The notes under the pieces were generated by a model, which worked only from the letters and a program-made list of their open reading frames with translations, was not told where the DNA came from and ran no database searches. The translations under genes were made by a program, and so were the position numbers. A stretch of DNA of 64,000 nt. Origin: CAVZAB01 sp963773155. GTDB lineage: Bacteria; Pseudomonadota; Alphaproteobacteria; Rhizobiales; Beijerinckiaceae. This document shows positions 1 to 8,908 of this stretch, piece by piece (position 1 is the stretch's first letter; each line of letters starts with the position of its first letter). The stretch covers positions 62,001-126,000 of the forward strand of contig CAVZAB010000019.1 of assembly GCA_963773155.1 (NCBI GenBank). Reading direction: 5' to 3'.

Positions 1-381
1 GTTTATGCCGTCGAGCTGCCCCCGTTCAATCCGCCAGAGCACATTCTGTGTACGATCGCCGCCGACGCCAAAGTTGATGGCTGTACGACTGCTGTAATAT
101 TCCGCCCAGACATTCTTGCCGTCGCTTTCCCAAGCCTGGGTGATGGAGTCGCCGATGAATTCGATGCCGTAATCTCCGGGTGCCTCCTTGGCACGTCGCA
201 ACACCAGCTCGGGACGCTGTTTGCCACCATCGAGAGGGGGCGCAGGGATAATTGCGGTGTTGGCGGGCATTTCGGGCGCTTCATTGGTCGTGGTGATCGT
301 AGTCTGGGCGACCATAGAGCCAACACAAGAAAGCGCCGCAGCCGCAGCGATTAGGGCGAGTTTAAATCCGGGCGATGCCAT
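1..381 (-). CDS. SGNH/GDSL-family hydrolase, N-terminal part (runs off the window)
   Basis: An open frame of 127 codons from an ATG at 381 leaves the window at position 1. The first ~22 residues form a signal peptide (charged start, Ala/Leu-rich core, then VAQT), so the enzyme is probably periplasmic or secreted. Around residues 78-85 it reads GIEFIGDSIT, the GDS block I of SGNH hydrolases carrying the nucleophilic Ser, and then NFGVGGDRTQNVLWRI, the conserved Gly-containing block II. This pattern is typical of the PAF-acetylhydrolase-like/sialate-esterase-like branch. Blocks III and V with Asn, Asp and His lie outside the window. Family call is secure; substrate is unknown. Confidence 0.85.
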   Translation of the reverse strand, partial: MASPGFKLALIAAAAALSCVGSMVAQTTITTTNEAPEMPANTAIIPAPPLDGGKQRPELVLRRAKEAPGDYGIEFIGDSITQAWESDGKNVWAEYYSSRTAINFGVGGDRTQNVLWRIERGQLDGIN

Positions 382-554
382 ATCAAATCTCTCCCGACGA
401 TCCCGAGGGCCTAGCGACTTAGAATGATTGCCTTTCCTATCAGTTTTTGAAACACCATCAACACAGCAACTCCTGAATTCGGTCAACAAAACTACTGGGC
501 TAGGACCTCCGCGATTATGACCAGGCTGCCAGTAACGATCAGCAAGGCTGCCGA

Positions 555-1030
555 TTCAGCCAATTAGGTATTCAGCACGGAACCGACTGCGACCACAATG
601 AAATCGCAAGCAATCCTCGTGCCGTCCGCGAACTTGACCCGGCCGTGCGAACAAATTGACAAGAGGACATACGCAATGGACATTGATGTCCTCGGCGCGA
701 TGTCGCGCCTCGATGACGGCGGCGACACTGGGACCGCGCAGCAGAGGAGTCGCGGCACCGCGCCGCTTATCTCCCCGCATGATCGAGGTTAAGGCCAGGT
801 GGGCCGTACCCCAGTTGCGAGCACAAGCTGATCAAAATTGAGCGTATTGCAATCGGACAGCGCATTCTTCATTGCATGCGATCGATGCTGATCGCGGTAA
901 CGGCAGCATCCGACGTCGCGCCCCGTTTCGCCAAGCTGTCGGCCACGAAAATTGGTCTCAGCACGATGCTACCTTCGCTGAACACCGATAATGGCAGGCG
1001 TTCAGGGGCTGGCTTTCGCCATTCACATGC
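555..1030 (-). pseudogene. Decayed ferredoxin reductase (MocF-like FAD/NAD oxidoreductase remnant)
   Basis: Reading the minus strand in shifting frames gives consecutive pieces of a rubredoxin/ferredoxin-type FAD reductase: VTAISIDR, then NFDQLVLATGVRPTW (the conserved DxLVLATG loop), then a piece ending VAAVIEARHRAEDINVHC, then VKFADGTRIACDFIVVAVGS followed by VLNT, which matches the second NAD-domain strand of the family. The pieces lie in the right order but need at least three frame changes and cross stop codons, so no intact enzyme can be made. It sits just downstream of the Rieske ferredoxin gene at 1250-1561, as mocF follows mocE in rhizopine loci. The exact ends are approximate. 1031-1249 shows nothing recognisable. 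Confidence 0.7.
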
Positions 1031-1249
1031 TCACGCTATGCGAGCGCCGCCCCTACGCCGCATTCGTCCTCGCCAACTATCACGATCTGCATCATTCCTG
1101 CCCCCGTCGCTGACGGAGGCGGAAAAAGGGGACGCCCATTGCTTGTCGCATCTACCGTGCTGACTGCGTGCGCATCAATCTGCCCGCGACCTCTACCGCT
1201 GAGTGCGAAAGCATGTCGGACGTGAATTTGCTCGCTGAAAGGGTAGCGG

Positions 1250-1561
1250 TTAGTCCAGTTCGACGAAAAGGTCCCCGTTTTCTATTTTAGTCCTATAGGT
1301 CTTCAGATCGACGCACACGGGCGCGCCCTTGGCGGCACCGGTGCGGTAGTCAAAGCGGCCATTGTGCTTCGGACACTCGATCACATAATCAATGACGAGA
1401 CCATCGACAAGATGCGCTTTCTCATGTGTGCACAGCCCGTCAGTTGCAAAGAATTCGTCGTCCTTGCGATACAGCGCGAATGTACGTCCCGCATGGTCGA
1501 AGCGCAGAACCTCTTCATCATCGAAATCGCCGGTTGCACAGGCTTTGATCCATTCGGCCAT
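1250..1561 (-). CDS. mocE: Rieske-type [2Fe-2S] ferredoxin, MocE family
   Basis: A 103-residue protein with the Rieske cluster ligands C44-x-H46 (GLCTHE) and C63-x2-H66 (ECPKHNG). This length and the spacing match small Rieske ferredoxins that pass electrons from a reductase to an oxygenase. The overall pattern (MAEWIKAC start, FATDGLCTH, KGAPVCVDLKTY) is that of the MocE ferredoxin of rhizopine (3-O-methyl-scyllo-inosamine) catabolism. The ATG at 1561 has an AAGGA ribosome site 8 bases upstream. Its expected partner reductase downstream is a wreck, so the protein may have lost its electron donor or use another one. The gene symbol follows family resemblance only; no oxygenase component was found here. 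Confidence 0.85.
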   Translation of the reverse strand: MAEWIKACATGDFDDEEVLRFDHAGRTFALYRKDDEFFATDGLCTHEKAHLVDGLVIDYVIECPKHNGRFDYRTGAAKGAPVCVDLKTYRTKIENGDLFVELD

Positions 1562-1737
1562 GAGTTAGAATCCTTATCCGGTTGCCAATGTTTATGAAAG
1601 TCTTTGGTCACAACATTGTTTGGCGCACTGGTTTGAACGGCCGCCCGTTTGCCTGCAGAGGCCTCCGCAAGAGGAGAAGCCGGGTTTCTCAACTGCCTCG
1701 CCGGCCACGAACCTGTCAATACCTTGGTTGAAGCTCT

Positions 1738-2742
1738 TCAGTCCCAATAGAGACTGGGTTTCGAAGCGGGCAATATCACCGCAGGTTTGCTATTGTTCAG
1801 CGATTGAACCCCCGCTTCGGCAACAAGTGTTGCGGCATAACCATCCCAAGCGCTAGCGCCGGCGGGCTTGCCGGTTTCAATCGACTTTAACCAAGCGCTA
1901 TTCTGCAGACGATAGGCCTCGGCGAAACGGAGGCGCCAATCTTTGGGATAATTTGTTATAGACTGCAGGTTCGCATTAAGTTCGCTAGCGATTGGGGAGC
2001 GAAGAAAAATAGAACCCAACTCGCCAACCAACTCACTGCGCACATCGTAGCCATAGGCAGCATTGTTGTTAATCTCGACATTGACCAATTGGCCAGCAAC
2101 AGTCTTTAAAACCATAAAGACCGGGGCGCCAACCTTGTTATTGCCGGCGAATTCAGGGCGAAATACTGAAATGGATGCGTATTCCGTATTGAGCATGAAC
2201 CGAGCAATGTCGAACTCGTGAGGCGCGGAATTCGTAATTGACATCTGCCCGGTAAAGCCCGACGGAGCAGAAACGTTGCGGTGAAAATTGTGCATCATGA
2301 GCGCTGGCCCGATACTGCCGTTAGCGAACGCCATCTTCATTTCCAAATAGGCTGAATCAAAACGGCGCATAAACCCAACTTGCACCAACCTCTTCCCAAT
2401 CTTAGCTTCTGCCGCAGTTACTTCCAAACACTCGCGCGAATCTTGTGAGAGCGGTTTTTCGCACAGCACAGGCTTTCTCGCTTCAACGCCGAGTTTTGTC
2501 AGCGGAGCGTGGGTGTGATCCGGACTTGCAATGAGCACGGCATCCACGGTCTTATCGGCAATAACCGCCGTTGGATCCATCGAAACGTGGAGCGCGTCGC
2601 AATCGTCAGCGATCGCCCTGGCTCGCTCTGGATCGGAGTCGCATACATACTGCAGCCTTACGCGAGGAGTCTGATTTGATAAAATCCTTGCGTGGTCGGA
2701 TCCCATGATACCTGCGCCGATTAACCCCACTCTTATCGTCAC
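1738..2742 (-). CDS. Gfo/Idh/MocA-family NAD(P)-dependent oxidoreductase (inositol dehydrogenase-like)
   Basis: A two-domain sugar/polyol dehydrogenase of 334 residues. The N-terminal Rossmann fold begins IRVGLIGAGIMG, and the family signature CEKPL (with the catalytic Lys of the EKP motif) lies near residue 97. The second domain continues with the usual alpha/beta half, including NSAPHEFDIARFML, where the His aligns with the catalytic His of inositol 2-dehydrogenases. The GTG at 2742 is preferred over a longer frame because GGGAGGA lies 7 bases upstream and the Rossmann strand starts three residues in. It likely oxidises myo-inositol or a related cyclitol. It is read in the same direction as the MocE-like ferredoxin 176 bases downstream, supporting a former rhizopine/inositol role; the exact substrate is unproven. 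Confidence 0.88.
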   Translation of the reverse strand: MTIRVGLIGAGIMGSDHARILSNQTPRVRLQYVCDSDPERARAIADDCDALHVSMDPTAVIADKTVDAVLIASPDHTHAPLTKLGVEARKPVLCEKPLSQDSRECLEVTAAEAKIGKRLVQVGFMRRFDSAYLEMKMAFANGSIGPALMMHNFHRNVSAPSGFTGQMSITNSAPHEFDIARFMLNTEYASISVFRPEFAGNNKVGAPVFMVLKTVAGQLVNVEINNNAAYGYDVRSELVGELGSIFLRSPIASELNANLQSITNYPKDWRLRFAEAYRLQNSAWLKSIETGKPAGASAWDGYAATLVAEAGVQSLNNSKPAVILPASKPSLYWD

Positions 2743-4428
2743 GAATGCGTCCTCCCGCCTAGCGATGAAAAAAAGCATCCCTCAAAAACCGACCGATGAC
2801 AGATAGCCATCTTGAGTGGCAATGTGAATCCCGATCTCTATTTTCGAGCTCGGCCATGCGTTCTCCTCCAGCCCCTCCGCCGAAAGTGCCGCACTGCATG
2901 CCGATGTTCCTTCGGACACCCCCAAATGAGCAGTCGTCCAATTTGTCGATTTCGTACCAATGTGATACGCTACAAGCCAACGTTCCGGCGTTGAAGAGGA
3001 ATTGCCGCCACAATTGCACACAAAATGCTTGTGTAGAAGGCGACGGAAGATATAGTGAGTCTTAACTTCTACGGCCTCAACGATGGCCAGGCCCATATCG
3101 ACTCAATAGCCTATCCAACTCAGCGTTGCGCCGACATGAGGCTGAAACACATAATCGATAAGCCGATTTCAAAAAAAAAGAATTCGACCTATTCTGCGTC
3201 AACCATTTGCTCGTGTACGTAAAATCGGTTCCGTGTGTCTCTTGCCAATGTGGACGCACATGCCACGCGCCCGCGACGAGCGGGACGAGAAGGGCGTTTT
3301 GACGCAACCTAACGCTACGCAGAAGCGATCGCGGCGGCTTTGAACTCAGCCGTCGTCTCATGGCAGTGAGCGGGTAGGAGAGTATCGTCGCGCCGTCAAG
3401 CCTTGCGGCCGGTGCCGCTCCTCTGGTAGCAGAAAAGGCATTGTTGCATCCTTCCACGGATAGCGCTCTTCTAACTGCTGATTTGACGTAAGAGCTATCA
3501 GGATGAAAAATGACTAGCAACGCAATTTGGGTTTCTGGATCGAAATAGGCCAATCGCCTTGGCTAAGGCGTGATGGAGTTTGTCGTAAATTCAATGGCCG
3601 ACCTGTCGAGCCAGAGTGACTGCCCTTCGGTCGAAGGGTTACTGAGAAGCAAGTCGTCGATAAGATAGAACCAGCGGAGCTATCGACGGAGCCGGTGTCC
3701 AGCCTGGTAACGGGCCAGTGTCGTCCACGAGCCATCGAATGTCCCAACGGACATGCAAATCGCTAACGGTTCTGAGCCGAACTTTGGTTGCCACTGGGCT
3801 CGGACGCATCTCATTGCGTCGCTTTTCTTCGTTGACCTTTGTATGTTCGATCTCACACCTGGACCACATTTTCTCGCCCGTTCTCTGCCGAATTGTTCGC
3901 CAAGCATCAAATTCAGGTTCCCACTGGAGCCCCTCGAAATGTTGCGAGTAAGCGGCAGCAGGCCCGGGTGGTACCTGGGCCCAGGACAACTATTCCGATA
4001 TTCAGGCCGATGTGATCAAACTTGCTCAGAATTGGCCTGTGAAGTGCCCGAATATTCTCTTGTGCTTCTTAAATCGAACCAAAGCACGCACGGACAAGAG
4101 ACGAGGAAAGCCAAACTTGGTGAACGAAGCTTAAGGTGAACCCTTCAAGATTGGCTATCAGTAGGCCAAAAATCCCAGACCAGGTCTCCGTGATCCGCGG
4201 TTCCAATGGTCAAACGTCTTGTCATTGTCTGCAATTCGACGCAAAGAAGGTGGCCGGGGTGAAGTCGGAACGTCCGCTTTTCGTTAGAGCTGGGTACGTC
4301 GATTAGGAGGTAAGTTCGGCAAACAATTGCGCTAATGGTTTGCGCGCAGATGGATGGCATGGGGCATTTCGCTGGTTCAGTCTAGTGGGGCCACAGTGAA
4401 AGGCCAAAATACCTTGGAGGGTTCGGCA
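2743..4428. other. Long stretch without a recognisable gene
   Basis: About 1.7 kb. Open frames of up to ~158 codons exist on both strands (for example 3077-3553 minus and 3753-4139 plus) but their translations overlap one another, have no recognisable motif or sensible start, and look like chance frames in degenerate DNA. The end of the stretch holds the ribosome site of the GlsB-like gene (GGAGG at 4416-4420). Confidence 0.5.
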
Positions 4429-4722
4429 ATGCATATGTCCAATGAAAGTCTCCTGGTAATTCTTTTGGTTGGTCTTATTGCCGGTTGGTTGGCTGGTCAA
4501 ATCGTACAAGGGACCGGCTTTGGCGTAATTGGCGATCTGATTATCGGAATTGTCGGCGCTTTCATCGGAAGCTGGTTGCTTCTTCAGCTCGGCATACACC
4601 TTGGTACTGGAATTGTTAGCGCAATCATTAATGCCACATTGGGTGCAGTGGTGTTGTTGATGATCCTAAGAATCGTTCGAGGCGGCAATCGAGCGGGCGG
4701 CGGGTGGCGTCGCCGATGGTAG
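4429..4722 (+). CDS. GlsB/YeaQ/YmgE-family stress-response membrane protein
   Basis: A 97-residue inner-membrane protein with three hydrophobic helices: residues ~8-27 (LLVILLVGLIAGWLAGQIVQ), ~32-55 (GVIGDLIIGIVGAFIGSWLL) and ~63-82. It ends in a Gly/Arg-rich tail. The Gly-spaced pattern GLIAGWLAG...G.GFG.IGDLIIGIVGA is the hallmark of the transglycosylase-associated (GlsB/YeaQ) family, which is linked to general and acid stress, though its molecular role is unknown. The ATG at 4429 has GGAGG 8 bases upstream; an in-frame ATG two codons later is less well placed. It stands alone, without operon partners. Confidence 0.85.
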   Translation: MHMSNESLLVILLVGLIAGWLAGQIVQGTGFGVIGDLIIGIVGAFIGSWLLLQLGIHLGTGIVSAIINATLGAVVLLMILRIVRGGNRAGGGWRRRW

Positions 4723-5072
4723 ACCTCGCTAGCCCTTATCGCATGGGACATTTCGTAACTGGTGGCTAAGGCAAACCCTTGAAAAGACGTCTAGCCGGGC
4801 ATTTTGGGTCATCAACATCGATTGCAAAGACAGGCGCGCAGCGAAACCAAAATGGGTTATGGCTGCGGCATCGGCATCGCCAAGCCGGGCTCGGCGAGTC
4901 AGACGGCCAGAACTTGGTCAGGCCTGCAATGACTCGCGGGTATTTCATCGAAATTGGCTCATTTTCCGCCCGGCGTTGGTTTGATTTGAGCGAGCGACTT
5001 GCAGTATTCGAACGTGACCGCCTAGACTGCCGCCTCGACGTTTGTGTCTCTGTATTTCAAGGAGCGTGACTG

Positions 5073-5300
5073 ATGACGTCCGTGCCACCAGCAACACCTT
5101 CTCCCGCATCCGCGCGCGAGGCGATCGATCTCGGGTTTATTCAGGGAGAGACCATGCGCAGGACCGGCAGTAAGCCGGAGCATTTGGAATTTAACCTGGA
5201 CATGGAAATCGGTAGCTTTGCGACGAGCGCCTTCGCCCAGGAGTGGAAAACTGGATTCCGTGCCGGTTACCTCGGAATGCCCAAGCCTGCGCCAAAGTGA
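5073..5300 (+). CDS. Small hypothetical protein
   Basis: 75 codons starting ATG with AAGGAG about 8 bases upstream and plausible codon use. The protein has a Ser/Ala/Pro-rich start and then a soluble mixed region (SFATSAFAQEWKTGFRAGYLG) that resembles a short helix-turn-helix-like alpha segment but matches no family I know. A frame at 4779-5069 just upstream looks non-coding. Treat as a probable but unproven gene. The following 200 bases up to the LysR stop codon hold nothing recognisable. Confidence 0.45.
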   Translation: MTSVPPATPSPASAREAIDLGFIQGETMRRTGSKPEHLEFNLDMEIGSFATSAFAQEWKTGFRAGYLGMPKPAPK

Positions 5301-5501
5301 CAGCCCCGGGTTAGGAAACGGCGAGAATTTGGTGCCAATGCTTAGAAAGTTGCGGCATACGTCAGCATCATTGCCCTAACAAATGATGTGTTTCCGGCAG
5401 AATCATCGGCGCAGAAGCTGATTGATTAGGCAGGCGTCGACACAGCAATTGCTGTTAGACGATTGCTAGAGCGGCTTGTTAGCCTGAGTCATTCTTCGAT
5501 C

Positions 5502-6368
5502 CTAGTTTTGCTGACCCGCAGCCAATTCGAGGAAATCATGTACGAGCGGCAATCGCCTGCCCTCCTCCCGGCAAACGACATATTCGGCAACGGTAACATC
5601 CGTGCCACTCAATTCGATCGCACGAAAGCGCGGATCTTGCCCGAGCTCAGAAACGAAAATCACGCCTATGCCAAATCCTGCCGCGACCGCCTCCCGCACG
5701 CCTTCGCGTGTCTCGACGTCTATAAGCGTTCCGGCTTTGACATCCGCCTCTGCCAGACGGCGCTCCAAGACTTCCCGGGTGATCGAGCCTCGCTCGCGCA
5801 TGACTAGCGCCTCGCCTTCAAGCGCGGTGATATTGATGCTTTGTCGACCGGCCCAGCTATGTTCGGTCGGAACGAACAGAACGAGACGATCCCGCTTCAG
5901 GCGAAACGCATGCAAACGCGGATCGGCGACCTGTCTCGCCATAACGGCGACATCGACCCGGCCCTCGATCAAATGAGCTAAGACACCGTCGGAATTATCG
6001 ACTTTCAAAGAGAAAGACAGAAGGGCGTGGCGCTCCTTGAGGCCGGCAAGGATCGGCATGACGTGATGCGCGCTGTCGGCGGCGATTCTCAGTTCTCCCC
6101 GCACGCCGCTTTCTGCCCCCGCCATGACGGCGTGAGCTTCTTCCTCGGCGGCAAATAGCCGGTCGACGACGAGAAGCAAGGTTCGGCCGACCGGTGTGAG
6201 CTGGACACCGCGTTTCTGGCGCTCAAACAGGCGAATGCGGAAGGCGCTTTCAAGCGCCTTCACCTGGGCCGAAAGCGTTGGCTGACTGACGGCAGCGTCT
6301 TTTGCAGCCTGTGTAAAACTGCCGGCCCGAGCCACATGTCTGAAGGCTCGAAGTTGGGTCAGGTACAT
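5502..6368 (-). CDS. LysR-family transcriptional regulator, likely of phosphonate use
   Basis: A 288-residue LTTR of normal length. The N-terminal winged HTH is clear (LRAFRHVARAGSFTQAAKDA then SQPTLSAQVKALE, residues ~6-40), followed by the helix linker and a substrate-binding domain starting near residue 90 (GELRIAADSAHH). The gene is divergent from phnW with an 86-base gap, the usual arrangement for an LTTR controlling the neighbouring operon. Inference: it senses 2-aminoethylphosphonate or an intermediate and activates phnWAY. Similar LysR genes sit beside phnWAY clusters in other Proteobacteria. The start ATG at 6368 fits the family's N-terminal length. Confidence 0.92.
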   Translation of the reverse strand: MYLTQLRAFRHVARAGSFTQAAKDAAVSQPTLSAQVKALESAFRIRLFERQKRGVQLTPVGRTLLLVVDRLFAAEEEAHAVMAGAESGVRGELRIAADSAHHVMPILAGLKERHALLSFSLKVDNSDGVLAHLIEGRVDVAVMARQVADPRLHAFRLKRDRLVLFVPTEHSWAGRQSINITALEGEALVMRERGSITREVLERRLAEADVKAGTLIDVETREGVREAVAAGFGIGVIFVSELGQDPRFRAIELSGTDVTVAEYVVCREEGRRLPLVHDFLELAAGQQN

Positions 6369-6454
6369 ATATAAAACCTATGGTCAATATTTAAACTATA
6401 TATTGGCACGATGGATGTTCAAATGCTAGATAGGCGCATCCCTCGATCCAAGAC
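6369..6454. promoter_or_regulatory. AT-rich divergent promoter region between LysR gene and phnW
   Basis: This gap is markedly AT-rich compared with the genes on both sides, with TATATA-like blocks at about 6367-6374 and 6402-6408 and a TTGACC hexamer on the minus strand near 6381-6386. It must hold both promoters and the LysR operator. I could not fix one unambiguous T-N11-A box. Confidence 0.5.
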
Positions 6455-6469
6455 GTGCCGAGACCGATC

Positions 6470-7627
6470 ATGATCCGATCCCCATCCAAAGCGACGTCCG
6501 AAACCGGCGATCCGCTCCTTCTTACGCCCGGACCGCTTACAACCTCGAAGTCGGTCAAGGAGGCCATGCTGCATGATTGGGGCTCGCGCGATACCGCCTT
6601 CATCCAGATGAATTCCGAAATGCGCAATCTCTTGCTGGATATTGCTGGAGCTGATCCGCAAACCTTTGCCGCCACTCCTTTACAGGGTTCTGGCACCTTC
6701 GCCATCGAAGCCATGTTGACCACGCTCGTCCCAAGGCAGGGCCATATTCTGCTGATCGTGAACGGCGCTTATGGTCATAGGGCCAAGGAGATCTGCCGGA
6801 TTGCAGCACGTGACGTTACACTCTACGAGACTCCCGAGAATGCGCCGCCATTGGTTGGCGAGGTCGAAGCCATTCTCAAGCGCGACAATTCAATTACCCA
6901 CGTGTTCATTGTCCATTGCGAAACGACCTCGGGCATACTCAATCCAATCGAGGACATAGCCCGCCTTGCGCGCCTGTACAAAAAGGATCTGCTCGTCGAT
7001 TCCATGAGCGCGTTTGGGGCATTGCCGCTCAACTGCGACAGGTTACAATTAACGGCGGTCGCCGCCTCCTCCAACAAATGCCTTCAAGGCGTTCCGGGCA
7101 TTGGCTTCGTCATTTGTAAGATTGCGTCGTTGGAATCCGCCAAGGGCAATGCAACAAGCTTAGTACTCGACCTGCATGATCAGCATCTGGGTTTCAAGAG
7201 AAACGGTCAATGGCGCTTTACGCCGCCGACGCACTCGATTTCCGCATTCCGGCAGGCGATCGAGGAATTTCGGCTTGAAGGCGGACTGGTTGCTCGCAAT
7301 CGCCGCTATTCCAATAATTGCCGGATACTTATCGAAGGCATGACGAGACTCGGTTTCCGACCGCTGCTTGCCGCAAATCTGCAGGCGCCCATTATTGTCA
7401 CCTTTCACATGCCGGAAAACCCCAAATTCCTCTTTTCCGACTTCTATGACGAATTAAAACAGCGTGGCTATGTGATCTATCCGGGCAAGCTTACTGTTGC
7501 CGACTCATTCCGTGTCGGCTGCATTGGCGCCCTCGATGCCGCGGACATGAACGGTTTTATTGAGGCCGTTCGCGAGATTTTGCTGACTATGGCGATCGAT
7601 CTTTGTGCGCCGTTGGTTGGCATTTAG
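6470..7627 (+). CDS. phnW: 2-Aminoethylphosphonate--pyruvate transaminase
   Basis: A PLP class-V aminotransferase of 385 residues that converts 2-aminoethylphosphonate plus pyruvate into phosphonoacetaldehyde plus alanine. It has the family start LLLTPGPLTTS, the nucleotide-like loop LQGSGTFAIEAM, the aspartate that holds the PLP ring nitrogen in LLVDSMSAFG, and the Schiff-base Lys in SSNKCLQGVPG near residue 203. I prefer the ATG at 6470; a GTG at 6455 is an in-frame alternative and neither has a strong ribosome site. First gene of a tight phnW-phnA-phnY operon: the stop codon lies within the ribosome site of phnA. Confidence 0.93.
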   Translation: MIRSPSKATSETGDPLLLTPGPLTTSKSVKEAMLHDWGSRDTAFIQMNSEMRNLLLDIAGADPQTFAATPLQGSGTFAIEAMLTTLVPRQGHILLIVNGAYGHRAKEICRIAARDVTLYETPENAPPLVGEVEAILKRDNSITHVFIVHCETTSGILNPIEDIARLARLYKKDLLVDSMSAFGALPLNCDRLQLTAVAASSNKCLQGVPGIGFVICKIASLESAKGNATSLVLDLHDQHLGFKRNGQWRFTPPTHSISAFRQAIEEFRLEGGLVARNRRYSNNCRILIEGMTRLGFRPLLAANLQAPIIVTFHMPENPKFLFSDFYDELKQRGYVIYPGKLTVADSFRVGCIGALDAADMNGFIEAVREILLTMAIDLCAPLVGI

Positions 7628-7636
7628 GAGATCGAA

Positions 7637-8908
7637 ATGAGCAGGAGCGTTAGAGATATTCCGGGCATTATAATAAACGGACGCTCATATAAGCTGCCGG
7701 AGACGCCTCAAATCATCATCTGTATCGATGGATCCGAGCCCGGCTATATCGAGAGGGCAGTCGAGGCTGGTCGAGCGCCAACCTTTGCGCGATTCATGGC
7801 AAATGGCACCAATCGTCTTTCGAATTGTGTCATTCCAAGCTTCACGAATCCTAACAATCTGTCGATCATTACCGGTCGACCACCACTGGTCCATGGTATT
7901 GCCGGCAACTATTTCTTTGATCCGGAACGCGGTGAAGAGGTCATGATGAATGATCCGAAATTTCTCCGCGCACCCACGATTCTCAAGGGTCTTCACGATG
8001 CCGGCGCCAAAGTTGCCGTGGTGACGGCGAAAGACAAACTTCGCCTGCTTTTGTCGCACGGCCTCGATTATAGATCGGGTAGAGCCATCGCCTTTTCCTC
8101 CGAGAAAGCCGATCAAGCGAATGAACGTGACAACGGCTTAAGTGACGCCCTGAATTTCGTCGGAATGCCCCTGCCGGAGGTCTATTCGCAAGGTCTTTCA
8201 GAGTTTGTCTTTGCGTCGGGTGTCCGACTTCTTGAAACTTTTCGGCCGGACGTCATGTATCTTTCGACCACCGACTACGTGCAGCACAGCGCGGCTCCCG
8301 GAAGTGCGATTGCCAATGATTTTTACGCGATGATTGATGGATATATCAACACACTTGATCGCCTCGGTGCGGTTTTGATCATCACCGCCGATCATGGGAT
8401 GAACGATAAGCATCGCCCCGATGGTTCACCAGACGTCATTTATCTGCAACCCCTGTTTGACACCTGGACAGGAAAGGGGCAGACCCGGATCATATTGCCA
8501 ATTACGGATCCCTATGTGGCGCATCACGGAGCCTTGGGATCCTTTGCAACCGTCTATGTTCCAACGCGGAGCGACGTAGTGGGGTTGATGCAGCGGTTAA
8601 GAGAGGTCGAGGAAGTCGAGGCAGTTCTGTCGCGTGCGGAGGCGTGCCAAGCTTTCGAACTGCCGGAAGACCGGATTGGTGATATTGTCGTTTTGTCGAA
8701 GCATCAAAAGGTCTTAGGAACATCGCCGGAAAATCACGACCTGTCCGGACTCAAAGCGCCTCTGCGTTCGCATGGCGGCTTGAGCGAACAGCGGGTGCCA
8801 ATGATCTCCAATAGGCAGATTGGGCTACCGGAATATTATGAGTTACGCAATTTCGACGCATTTTCGATCGCGCTCAATCACATCGTCATGCAGGGAGCGC
8901 TAGCATGA
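7637..8908 (+). CDS. phnA: Phosphonoacetate hydrolase
   Basis: A 423-residue alkaline-phosphatase-superfamily zinc enzyme that splits the C-P bond of phosphonoacetate to acetate and phosphate. Metal and nucleophile landmarks are visible: IICIDGSEPGY (metal Asp) near residue 30, the nucleophilic Thr in SFTNPNNLSIITG near residue 68, ITADHGMND (Asp-His pair) near residue 256 and RSHGG (metal His) near residue 376. A strong AGGAGA site lies 6 bases before the ATG, 10 bases after phnW. The stop overlaps the start of phnY by 4 bases (ATGA). Together with PhnW and PhnY it completes the aminoethylphosphonate-to-acetate route. Confidence 0.93.
   Translation: MSRSVRDIPGIIINGRSYKLPETPQIIICIDGSEPGYIERAVEAGRAPTFARFMANGTNRLSNCVIPSFTNPNNLSIITGRPPLVHGIAGNYFFDPERGEEVMMNDPKFLRAPTILKGLHDAGAKVAVVTAKDKLRLLLSHGLDYRSGRAIAFSSEKADQANERDNGLSDALNFVGMPLPEVYSQGLSEFVFASGVRLLETFRPDVMYLSTTDYVQHSAAPGSAIANDFYAMIDGYINTLDRLGAVLIITADHGMNDKHRPDGSPDVIYLQPLFDTWTGKGQTRIILPITDPYVAHHGALGSFATVYVPTRSDVVGLMQRLREVEEVEAVLSRAEACQAFELPEDRIGDIVVLSKHQKVLGTSPENHDLSGLKAPLRSHGGLSEQRVPMISNRQIGLPEYYELRNFDAFSIALNHIVMQGALA

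Noticed and set aside
876..1163. 95-codon plus frame over the reductase remnant
   Set aside because: Antisense to ordered ferredoxin-reductase fragments; no motif of its own.
3077..3553. 158-codon minus-strand frame
   Set aside because: Arg/Ser-rich without any motif, no ribosome site, overlaps other frames of equal quality in a stretch with no conserved sequence.
4779..5069. 96-codon plus frame upstream of the small gene at 5073
   Set aside because: Composition unlike a protein (His/Arg/Gly clusters), no ribosome site; probably chance.
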